NCBI GenBank assembly: GCA_025200525.1 | Contig: CM045770.1 | Span: forward strand, 133,762,200 to 133,826,199 | DNA: 64,000 bases | Origin: Camellia lanceoleosa | Lineage: Eukaryota; Streptophyta; Magnoliopsida; Ericales; Theaceae | Reading direction: 5' to 3' | Part shown: positions 35,960 through 46,519 of the stretch, piece by piece | How positions within the stretch are numbered: the stretch's first letter is position 1 | Layout of the letters: every line of letters starts with the position of its first letter | Notes under the pieces: generated by a model | The model's input: only the letters and a program-made list of their open reading frames with translations | Databases searched by the model: none | What the model was told of the DNA's origin: nothing | Translations under genes and position numbers: made by a program

Positions 35960-37065
35960 CATGATTGGTTAGATTCGGTTTGTGTTGTAATAATCTCCTA
36001 ATCACACGTCTTTTATTTTGTTTTGTAATTATTCAGTATTGTAATAATTCCCAACCCCCGCTTCTTTCTAACCCCTTTCTATATATGTCTTCCAATCATA
36101 TTTCTTTATATCCCTTTTATTTATTCACTTTCTATATTCTGTAAATATCATCATATTTTACTTTTTATCATATCCATGCTTTGCATCCATGTTTCATGCA
36201 TTTAGATTCTGCTCATTTGCATCTATGTATTTAATCAATTTCTATGTGATTTTGTGTGCCACCCCACAATTCACATGTCATGTTTTAGTAGTCAAATCTC
36301 TAGTCGCATTTTGTGTATATATTGCATTTGGATTTTGTATATAAGATCATGCATGTTTTTCTAACTTTGTTTTGTAACTGTTCGTGAGACGTCAATAAAT
36401 ATTTAAGTTTTTATACTTTAGCATCCTATTTGTGTGTGTTTTTCTTACTATGTTTTGCATCCTACGATGTGATTACTTGCTTACTTGATATAACTATATA
36501 AATGCCAGTTGATAGAGGTTGTATTGCTTAATTTGGAATGATGTTGATTTTTTATGTTTGTAAACTTAATTCCTTTGAGTTGTACATTTTCAAAAGTCTT
36601 TCAAAATATATGAAATCAAATTGTTCCAAAATAAATGACGTAGGCTATACTTATTTGCTTCACATAGTAAATTTTAGGATTTATTAAATAATCGGAATAT
36701 GAACATATAAAGGAAATAAAACTCATATTATGGTTTAGTAGAAGCCAATATTTTGATCGAGTAAGCAGGGGTGCTCAATTATTGGCCTTTCTCTCTCATA
36801 CCTAAGGTTCCAAGTCAAATATCTTTAATTACGACAAATAGTGGCCTTGGCATGAGTCACAGATTTCTTAATTTTTTCAAAAATATTAGGTGGTGACTCT
36901 AAGATATGGTGATGTAGTCCAATTTTGGGAAATGTTTTGTAATAAAATGGATTTTCTATGCAAGTTGTCAAATCTGTTTCCTCATCTATGTTTGACATTA
37001 CACTCGTGAAACTAGATCAAAGATATCGAAGGTCTGAACTATTTAACGCGCACAGGTACTCCCGA

Positions 37066-37286
37066 TCTCTCTTCCAAAAAAATTTTCATGGCAGGACTTT
37101 ATTATAAAATAATGATGAAAGACGATTTTTGATCAAATGAATCCCTCACATTAAGACAAATAAAACATTAAGAATAATAATCTTATATATTTATATATAA
37201 TATTTATATATATCACAAATGAAATGTATCTAATAAATGATTTTCTCTCTCCTAGATATATGGTGTAACATATATATATATATACA
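37066..37286. repeat. Segmental duplication, copy 2, third part
   Basis: CATGGCAGGACTTTATTATAA and what follows match 17050-17246, ending in the same (TA)n run. Confidence 0.75.
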
Positions 37287-37976
37287 CTAATGAACAATTC
37301 TTATCTAAAGGCACTCCCAACCTAAATTTAAGTCTTTTGACCTAAATTTATTTTACCAAATATATTTTGAAATTTTTATCAAATATAGCAGTTTTATCAA
37401 ATTTAGGTCTTTTAGCTAAATTTAAATTGAAGTATGAGCAACATTACAATATTAAATGGGAGAATAAGGCTCACTTTATATAAATGAAACAATTCATTTG
37501 CTAGTTCCAATATAAAAGCTACTAATTGTTTATGTCAAAAATTTATTTCAAATCTAACTAATATATTTTGATAAAATCACTAAAATCGTAGTTAAACCAT
37601 CGAATCAATCAAACCGAAAATGGTTCAACCAAATCAACTAGGTCAAAAGACCAACCAACTTACACAAAAATTAATTAATTAAAATTATAAATTTTATTTT
37701 AAAATTTAAATTGTCTTGAACAGAAACATATACAATACTACAATATTAAATGGAAGCATAAGATTTATTTTATATAAGTAAAACAACTCACTTTTCCCTT
37801 ATTTTCTTGATATGAGATTGTGTAAAATAAAGGTTAATAATTATTTGGGCAAAAAATTTATTTCAAATGAGGCAATCTCAATCGTTCAATCTCCAAACCA
37901 TTCTAACCAAACAATTGAATCAAATGCCCTAATTTCCTTCAATACATTTTGAAAACCATCCTTTTTATTATATAGA
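37287..37976 (-). mobile_element. Small non-autonomous Helitron, 690 bp
   Basis: On the minus strand it starts TCTATATAATAAAA (right end, 37976) and has 3'-end sequence matching the fragment at 22259. The terminal tetranucleotide on the minus strand is TTAG instead of CTAG, a decayed CTRR end. A T follows and an A precedes. It has no coding capacity. Confidence 0.5.
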
Positions 37977-38328
37977 TACCTACAAAATAAGAAAATTTAA
38001 TATCTAACCATATCTATTTACTTTATTTGTAACTAATCTTTTTTTATTTGAAAAAAAAATATTATCTATCAAATACAATTATTCTTTTTTATTGTTTGTA
38101 ATCAAGAATTGTAAAACTTACATTCTTCCTATTGATGTTATCCACACACATACATTGGATACCAAATTTACCATCCTCTAACTTCTACCCATCGTTAATA
38201 TTAATGTCATTATTAGCCATAAAATACGCAAACATAATGTAAAGTGAAACTTGAGTTAATTTATTAAATCCGATTAGGGACACACCATCAATCTAATTCA
38301 GATGCATATTTGAATTTTGTATTGATAA

Positions 38329-38376
38329 TTATTATTATTATTATTATTATTATTGTTGTTGTTGTTGTTGTTGTTA
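38329..38376. repeat. (ATT)n-(GTT)n microsatellite
   Basis: About nine ATT units are followed by eight GTT units. Confidence 0.95.
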
Positions 38377-38469
38377 TTTGTTAGTATTGATATGATCAAT
38401 AGTACTTTACTTTCTTATGAATAATTTAAAATTGTATTTCATTAGGAGTCTTTGGGCATGATCATTCGC

Positions 38470-39187
38470 TAATATTTTGATAAAACAGCTAAAAATCGCA
38501 ATTAAACTAACAAATCAATTAAATAAAAACCGATTAAGCCTATCTGGCCAAGTTAGAAGAATAACCAACTCACACAACAATTAATTAATTGAAAATTTTA
38601 AAATTTAAATTGTATTGAACAAAAATATGAACATCACTACAATATTAAATGAGAGTATAAGGTTCACTTTATATAAGTGAAACAACTCACTCAATCACTC
38701 TTTTTCCGATGTAAGATTGTGTAAACTAAAAACTAATAATTGTTTAGGTCAAAAGTTTATTTCAAATCAACAAATCTAACAAATATATTTCGATAAAATC
38801 ACAATTAAACCACTAAAATTGTAGTTAAACCAGCAAATCAATCAAATCGAAAACGGTTCAGCCTAATCAATTAGGTCAAAAGACTAACCAACTTATCTAA
38901 AAATTAATTAATTACAATTTTAAAATTTAAACTATTTTAAACTGAAACATGCACAATACTACAATATTAAATGGAAGTATAAGGTTCAGTTTATATAAGT
39001 GAAACAACTTACTTTTTCCTTTTTTTCTCGATGTGAGATTGTATGAAATAAAAGTTAATAATTATTTTGACAGGAAGTTTATTGTGAATCAAACAATCTC
39101 AGCTGTTCAATATTTAATTAAGTCAATCCACATCATTCTAATAATTGTATCTCTTTTAGACATTTTTTTAAATCATCATGTTTTATT
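38470..39187. repeat. Two further diverged copies of the 37557-37800 unit
   Basis: The sequence from ATATTTTGATAAAAC through TTAATTAATT to CTACAATATTAAATG recurs at about 37557, 38473 and 38785. The last copy ends near GTTTTATTATATA (39179-39191), like a decayed Helitron 5' end. No gene is visible. Confidence 0.6.
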
Positions 39188-39191
39188 ATAT

Positions 39192-39663
39192 AATAAAAGT
39201 CTATAAGGGTAAAATAGTGCACATAATACTTCTAATATGAAAAACATGATCTATTGGAATATAAGTTCAAATATATGGGACCAAGTGGAACACAAGAATA
39301 CTTTATAGACTTATTGAACTATACAGTCGGCCTCTAAATGAGATTTATAAATAAATTTCTCTTTTTAATTTTTTTTTAATTTAAATGAGGCATAGAATAA
39401 GGCTATATTTCTATTATTCTATGCCAAACTAACAATTCACACAGTTACAATATAGCTAATAGAATTAGGAAAATAATATCTAGGTTCACTTTTTAGATTG
39501 AGTGATGTGTAAGAGAGAGAGAGATGTCTTAAATATTCTAATTGATTGTCATATTACCGTGTTTGAAAAGTAGGTCTAAAGGTTTAATTGGTTGCCACAT
39601 CAAAGGTTTTCAAAGTAGGACTAAAAGTTTATTATTGCCATATTATTGAACTAGTAGTTAACC
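39192..39663. other. Gene-free AT-rich stretch
   Basis: No domain, promoter or clear terminal repeat is visible. A short GA run lies at about 39512. Parts around 39540-39640 resemble the TCAATTAGAATAT region near 3050. Confidence 0.5.
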
Positions 39664-41106
39664 TGTCACGCCCCCCAAAATAATTACAATAACCAACTCC
39701 AAACACTAATACACTATGATATAAACAAATGAAAAGCTTTCATTAATCAGAGTTAATATACAAAAGGTGACACATGCGATATACATTCATAAATCCTAAA
39801 TCTACAGCATGTGTTACAAGAGGTAATAGGAAATGAAAATTGAATAGCTAGTCATATGCCTAATGGCTTATATCTTTCCAAGTCCGTGCTTGGTCACAAC
39901 AAAACGAGTCATAAGCTCAGTACAAATAAAGTCCTAGGCTTGTAAACAAGTAAATACAAAATGAACGAAAGTGAGCTTTCAATTCCATGATCCTCCTAAG
40001 CTAAGTCCTTAGCGGAGGCATATCACCAGCACCTGAAAATGGTTTTTCCCAAATAGACTGAGCCAAAGCCAAGTAGAAATAATCTAACACAATATATGAA
40101 TCTTAACAAAGATATAAACATGATGTGCATATATAGAATGCCGGTAACAAAATTATTTACAACTCTTTTGCAACCATGCCATGCAAAGTTTTATATCACA
40201 ATTCATGAGTTATTTCCATTTATCACAAACAACCAAATTGAAGATACAACTCTAAGGTTCTCAAAGCGATATGATCATCACATAAACACTTCCATTTGTC
40301 ATTTTATGGAAATTTCGTCCGCGGGAATCAGCACCCATGTATACACAACGTTTTCGAGATTTTTGCCCTGGACACACAGGCCAACTTAATTCAATAGAGT
40401 CCATTTCCTTTCTCCTCCCAAACAATGGAGTATATCCTATTTCTCCTCCCAAACATCATACATATACAATGTATTAAAACATACAGTCCTATTCAATGAC
40501 AACCAATAAGAGGTTAGTTTCAATTCACCTAATGCTCATGCAATTTCTACAACAATCATAGTTATCCTCCACCGATAGCCCAAAACAGATATTACTAAAC
40601 AGATATACAATCTCCTCAACAAATAAAGTTATCCAAATTTCCATAAGTGGGTGATAATGCAAATCCAGCCATCCCTGATATCAAAATCAACCAACTTACC
40701 ACAACACAACTTCACATTTACTTCCATAACCATTTTTAACACATCTATTTAAAAACCCCTCTTTTGATTTTTAACTGAAACCCTAGGTTTGTTCAAAATC
40801 ACCTCAAGTTCCAAAGTTACTTACACATCAACAAATAATTAAGTTAAAAACCATATGAGAGTGTAGAAAGTCCCTACCTCAAGTTTAAAAGTCGAGAGAG
40901 AGAATGAAGACACTTCAAACACGCCAAAATCCAACTCTATTTGGATGAGAATGTAGCCCTTGAGATACTCTATCTTTTTATCACAGAGAGTATGGTGGAG
41001 AAACCACTAAATCTAAGTGAAAATGTAGAGAGAGTGTAAGTTTTAGAGAAAAGAGCTTTAGATCTAGGGTTTTGATGGAGAAAGTTATGAAAAAATGATG
41101 AAAAAG
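39664..41106 (-). mobile_element. Outermost LTR of the nest, left piece
   Basis: TGTCACGCCCCCC followed by AATAATTACAATAACC parallels the start of the solo LTR at 33860 along its whole length. It stops at 41106, where the plus-strand solo LTR begins, and resumes at 54635. The duplication AAAAG (41102-41106 and 54630-54634) marks the break. Confidence 0.8.
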
Positions 41107-41455
41107 TGTAACAACCCCGACTTGTGATTAGCTGGCTAACCATGATTAATTATGCCTGATAAGTAATTAAGGTGAAATTCTGAGGAATTTGCATATGTGT
41201 TGCATTATTTGTGCTCATATCTGCCTAATGTAGAAATATCTATTTGGATTTTTGTTTTGTTCAGTGAATTGAAGGCCTTGTCGGCATCTGATTCCGAAAT
41301 TGACTTGGTTTATGTGTTATTTGGAATTTTTAGAATTTTATGGAAACTTCAATTGAAAAATTGATTTGGATCGAAATAATTAGAATAAACTGATTGAACT
41401 TAGTTAGAAGTAAGCCTAATTAATTAACCTTAATTAGGCTAAGCTAATCATACCA

Positions 41456-41463
41456 TATAAATA
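41456..41463 (+). promoter_or_regulatory. TATA box of the plus-strand solo LTR
   Basis: TATAAATA lies 350 bases into the LTR and is followed by a leader-like stretch with GAGAGAGAAAGG. It fits an LTR promoter. Confidence 0.6.
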
Positions 41464-42114
41464 GGCCCATTAAGCTTATGACCTCACTTATACATGATTT
41501 GGCTGAGATTTTGAGGAATGGAGAGGAAGAACTCAACACCTTAGAGAGAGAAAGGAAAATTTGTCGAGAATTTGTGGAAGACTTGAAGATTTGACCTAGG
41601 ATTGCACTTGAATTTAACTCTAGGTATGGAAACCACACTCAATTCTTATAGATAATCCATATAAGAGATGAATTCACCAAGCTATGACACCACTTGCATG
41701 AATTTAGAAGGTATATGCTAGGATCATCTTGGTTATGGAAGAATTGAGCATGATTGTATACATGCATGCATGAATCACCAATTTGAGTTTGAATTTCATG
41801 AAATTCTCTATATGCATGGAACCCTAACACATTTATTTGAGAAGTTCTTCATGTTCCTACACCTTTCATACCATTTGGTCAAGTTTTACAAAGAGATTAA
41901 AGAGTTCCTCTCTTGCATGGTTTCAACTTCAGGGTTTAAGCTAGATTTTGGAAATTTGGTTCATGATTTTGATCAATTGGTCCCAAATTAACTATGTTTC
42001 CATGTTTTATAAAGTTTTCCCATGTTTTTGTGCCTAAAACACGAGTTTGGAACCTTTGGAATATCAACTTTGAAATTCAAACACAGTTTTGGAAATTTCA
42101 AAATTCGCACTGCC

Positions 42115-42368
42115 CGCTCGAGCGAGGAGAGTGTCACTCGAGCGTGAAAATCGAGCTCCCAGAAGTCGTACAAAATTTTACAGGTCACTCGAGCGACCAA
42201 AGTGGCACTCGAGCGAGGACCCTTTTACTCAGTCTTCCACTCAAGCGGGAATTTCACGCAACTAGTACTTTTGCCAAGTTTGCCGACCGCTCAAGCGACG
42301 AAAATTACGCTCAAGCGACCACCCTTATTTTGAACCTCCGATCGAGTGAAGGAAGTTGCGTTCAAGCA
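42115..42368. repeat. Paired-palindrome array in the plus-strand solo LTR
   Basis: Palindrome-like words (CGCTCGAGCG, CACTCGAGCG, CGCTCAAGCG and variants) start at 42115, 42135, 42186, 42206, 42238, 42288, 42308, 42339 and 42359. Each pair is offset by exactly 20 bases, leaving a 10-base spacer. Confidence 0.85.
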
Positions 42369-42744
42369 AAGACCCTGTTTTCAACAAATTTTAACTAACT
42401 CTTTTAAGTGCATATTTGTATCCTCATGCCACTCCAAGTGTTCTTAGGCACCTTTTGGACTCACATAGTCATGCAATAAGCTAGAAACACATAAAGAGAA
42501 TTGAATTAAAATGAAATAGTGCTTCAATTGTGCTTTTGTTGTGTGTTTTGTTTAGGTGGACGTCCGAGGCTTAGTGACAACACAAACCACTGTGAGTAAT
42601 AACTCTGTAAAGTTATGCTTAACTTTAATTATTTTCTAATGATACAAAATGATCAGTTTTTTTGAAATGTTATGTTTTATATGAATGAATGATTGTCCAA
42701 GTTTCTGAAATGTATTCGTGGCATCCTTAGCATTATATGACATG

Positions 42745-42818
42745 CGTCCCTTTATGGGTCATCGGAATGCCTTTATGGCTGTCCCTTTATAGGTCATCGG
42801 AATGCCTTTATGGCCGTC
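42745..42818 (+). repeat. GGTCATCGGAATGCC tandem repeats, left part
   Basis: Units of about 33-38 bases built on CCCTTTATGGGTCATCGGAATGCCTTTATGGC. The array continues at 53856-54030 on the other side of the gypsy element. Confidence 0.8.
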
Positions 42819-43150
42819 TGTAATGCCCTCAAAATATAGTATAAATCAACTCAAGAGATTCACAAGCATAATATCAAATGTAATACTTTCATACAAAGAG
42901 ATTACATGCATTACACTTTCATAAATATTCATTCTGAAACTATAGCATGTAACACTAATTAATAACAACAAAATAAATGTCCTACGGGCTTACATCTTTC
43001 CAAGAGATAACTTGGTTACAACAAAAGTGAGAGTCATAACCTTTTTACAATTAAAGCCCTCGGCTTAAAAAGAAAACATATAAACATATAGGTAATAAAA
43101 TAGAGCCTTCAGCCCCGTCCTCTCAAACTATGCCCTTAGAAGTGGCATGT

Positions 43151-44218
43151 TTGATGGGTCGTTGAACACACCAAAAATAAGCACTAAACTATACCAAATT
43201 CTTTTAGAATAATGGCAAGTCCAAGTATCGATCCACAGGGACTATTGTGAAATTAAACTAATTTAATTATTAAATTCCTAAATTAATTTTGATAAAAAGA
43301 TTGATTGTTCATAGCCTAAATTAATAACAAATAAATTAAACTAAGGAATTAAATTATCAATAATAAATGAAATTGGGTTTACTGAATTGGGGAAAAAACT
43401 AGGGCAAAGAGTCCACCACTAGCCACGTAATTAGGGTTTCTAATTGAAATCAATTATGCTATAGTTTGAACAAATTAATGCTTCGCAACTACAAGCTCAA
43501 AGCATTTAACAAGAAGATCATCACATTCAATGTACGAGCACGAACCATCTCAAGTAATACGAATCGTTCACTCTAAACTAAGGTAGTAATACGACTCGTT
43601 ACTCGTAGCATGGTTCGTCTCATACCTTGAATGTGAAGGAATAGAAAACTCATGTATGAATAACATTCAACAATCACAAAAAGTCAAATATTCGAAGAAA
43701 TAATGAAAAATATATAAAAGAAACTTCTAAATCACCATACAAATGTTCAAACATAATTAAAAATCAAAAAGAAAACAAAATAATTACATGGCTAGGGTTT
43801 CATCAAAACTCTAGAAAATGAGACTAGCCACTCATGGAGGAGTGGAAAGAGGTAGATGGAGAAGAAACCACCATGGGAGACATCCTTGAAGCTCTTTGTT
43901 TCTCTTTCCTTCCAAACCCTAGCCTCTCTTTTTAGGTCAAAACAAGTTCAGAACCCTAGAAAAGCCTTTTCTTTGACTTTTTATACTTCTACTCACTTCC
44001 AAACAGGTTTAAAATATCGGTTTGACTTTCCCAGAAAAAGTCAACGCACGTGCGGAAAAGTCAACTCTGTCCAAATTATGTCTTTTTGCCCATTTTATGC
44101 TCCGACGATGTACAACCTGATTGACATTCAACACACATAAAGTATACAGTTTGACCAGCAAGTGAAGTTAAGAGATTCTAATTAACGACCTCAATAATGT
44201 ACATTTCGGCCTTAATCA
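43151..44218. mobile_element. Unclassified 1.07 kb insertion in the 3' LTR
   Basis: The partner LTR reads GGCATGTCACCTG without interruption (51973 onwards), while here about 1070 bases separate GGCATGT from CACCTG. The insert contains CCAAGTATCGATCCACAGGG and a stretch with repeated CGTTACTCGT-like words. No target duplication, long inverted repeat or domain is visible. Its ends share only TGAT/ATCA. It may be a solo LTR or other repeat. The frame 43856-44140 within it resembles no known protein. Confidence 0.65.
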
Positions 44219-45494
44219 CACCTGTACCTAAAAATAGTTTCCCAAGTAGGGTAAGCCAAAGCCGAGTAGAGATATGCTAAAATAATATATGAGAATTAAC
44301 TAAGATATCAGCATCAGATAAATGTTTAATACTTGCAAACCAGCTTACACCCTTTCCATGACCATTCAATATCGACATCTATAATTCAGTCTATTTCTAT
44401 TCATTTATCCCAATCACTTCATTGATATAGTTCATTGTAATCTAAACAATTCAAAACGAGACTACGACTCATTTATTAACACTTCAATAACAACCATTAT
44501 TCAAACACTTCCATTTTCTTGCCATTTTATGAAATCACATATAAGGGAACTGGTACCCATATATATATATATATATAATTTCGGGACTTTCACTCTGGAC
44601 AATCCGGCCAACTTAATTTTCAATGAAGTCCATCTCCTATCTCCTCCCAAACAACAATACATATACAATGTATTTAAAAGAGTGTCATATATAATGACTA
44701 ACCAAATCACACATTCAATTGTTTAATCAAACCGTCATATTCAATGACATAATTCAAATAATTAGTTTTAATTCACCTAATCATCTTGCAGTTTCTATAA
44801 CAATCATAGCTATTCTCCACCGATATCCCAAAACAGATATTTCTAAACAGATATACAATCCACCAAACAGATAATTTATCAAATTTCCATAAGTGAGTGA
44901 TTTAACAAATCCAACTTCACCATTCAATCATACACTCTTCCAACTTCATATTTCCCATGTCATTTTCATTATTTATTCAAAATAGTCATTTAACACAAAT
45001 TAGGGCAAAACCTTACCCTATTCCCAATATCATTCCCAAGACCCAGTCTCACCATTTATTTTCATATAACACCATAATCAAGCCCTCATCTACATATGTG
45101 AAGCCGAATATAGGAAACCCCTCTTTCAAAATTTAAACCCAAACCATAACTTCACCCAAATTTTCCCAAATTCCACCATTTATGCAAACTGACAAACACC
45201 TAAGTTAAAACTCATATTAAAGAGTAGAATATCCCTACCTCAAATGTGGAGCTCAAAGAAAAAGAAGGAGAATCTAGAAAATGCCCAAAGTCAAGCTTTA
45301 CTCGGATGGATTGGAAGCCCACAAGATGCTACACCTTTTTCTCAAAGGAAGTTGAGTAGAAACTCTTAGATTCTAAGGGATTTGTAGAGAGAAGTTGGAT
45401 TCTTTGAGAAAGAAGGAGCCGGATTAGGGTTTTAGGATGAAAAGAAATCAAAGAGTGAAGTAAAATATCTCTACTGCGAACTGATATATGCGGT

Positions 45495-45915
45495 CTTCGC
45501 TCGAGCGAATGAGTTGTCGCTCGAGCGACCAGACACAACAAGTGACCTCGCTCGAGCGCAAGAAGTCTCGCTCGAGCTTAAAATACAAAGCTTCAGAAGT
45601 TTTTCAGACGCACACGCTTGCTCGAGTGCAAGAAGCCTCGCTCGAGCGTAGAATACAAACCTTCAGGTCTTACACAGCCGCACACCCTTACTCGAGCGCA
45701 AAAAGCCTCGCTCGAGCAAAGGAACAAATAACACAAGGCTCGCTCGAGCACAAGAAGTCTCGCTCGAGCGAAGAACTTCATCTTTCCAAAAATTCTACGT
45801 CTAGGAAACAAACCTGAGGACTCCCAATTCTCATTCGAGCACAAGAAACCTCGCTCGAGCAAACAAGCAAATTACAAAAAACTCGCTCGAGCACAAGAAG
45901 CCTCGCTTGAGCGAA
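45495..45915. repeat. Paired-palindrome array, 3' LTR
   Basis: About sixteen copies of CGCTCGAGCG or near variants, mostly in pairs with the 10-base spacer CAAGAAGCCT or similar. Confidence 0.88.
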
Positions 45916-46102
45916 AAGGCCAAAATCTAGGCAACAACAATCTAACCCAACTAACAACCAACCTATTCCAAACTCGCCCAACAAGTTCTAAAACTCAAAC
46001 ACCAAGGGTCAAAGAGGAAAAATAAGACATGGATACGATATTCAATCACGGAACCCGAGTTCAGAACACAATGAAGGCCGGGGCAAAACCAGAATCGCTA
46101 TA

Positions 46103-46120
46103 GCCTCCCCCCCTTAAAGA
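46103..46120 (-). other. Polypurine tract of the gypsy element
   Basis: On the minus strand TCTTTAAGGGGGGGAGGC stands directly before the LTR start TATAGCG. Confidence 0.85.
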
Positions 46121-46519
46121 ATTTTGTCCCCGAAATTTTAGTACAAGTTTCAAAACTATGATTACCGAATTTTCAAATGATTACAACTCAAATCACGACA
46201 TCATGGCCCACCCACCGGTCATCCAATCTCTCCACAAGAGAACAAATCCACAACATATCGCTCAACATATATTACCAATATGCATCTTTCGAATTTCAAC
46301 AAGTTCCAATACATATATGTTAGATTTTCAAAACATATTCAATGTTTATGATAAGTTTGCATTTCCAAAACTAGATAACATATACAATGTTCAAGTTAAA
46401 CTTGCATTTCTGAAACATTTTTAACATTTACAATGTCTTCATAATCCAAAACATATACAATGTTTTATAGTTCATAAACAAAACTAAAATCTCAACTGAT
46501 ACTCAAACATCAACAAATA

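Larger units (their letters stand above)
32328..37065 (+). mobile_element. Old LTR (about 2.6 kb) interrupted by a solo LTR
   Basis: It starts TGTAGACACTCC. Host sequence parallel to 17030 stops at 32327 and resumes at about 37066, so everything between was inserted. A TATA box CTATAAAAG lies at 32862-32870, giving plus orientation. Words such as GGTGGTGACTCT near 36890 are common near the ends of Ty3/gypsy LTRs. The right edge is uncertain by some 15 bases, and I could not find the target duplication. Positions 33860-35959 belong to another LTR. No coding region is visible, so this is probably a solo LTR. Confidence 0.55.
42819..46102 (-). repeat. 3' LTR of the gypsy element, with a 1.07 kb insertion
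   Basis: Aligns with 51357-53855 except for an insertion at 43151-44218 and a deletion near 42890. A paired-palindrome array lies at about 45495-45915. Confidence 0.92.

Noticed and set aside
38441..38475. CATTCGCTAA followed by T, resembling a plus-strand Helitron 3' end
   Set aside because: No hairpin precedes it, and the sequence that follows belongs to the diverged 37557-type repeat. Probably chance or an old junction.
45488..45862. Frames of about 90-110 codons with repeated Ser-Leu-Glu-Arg
   Set aside because: They are read-through of the CGCTCGAGCG array (CTCGAGCG gives Leu-Glu-Arg or Ser-Ser). Repetitive DNA, not a gene.
45495..45915. Regular palindromic repeats that look like a CRISPR array
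   Set aside because: The spacers are similar to one another, the repeats are only 10 bases, the array lies in an LTR with a partner copy, and the genome is eukaryotic.
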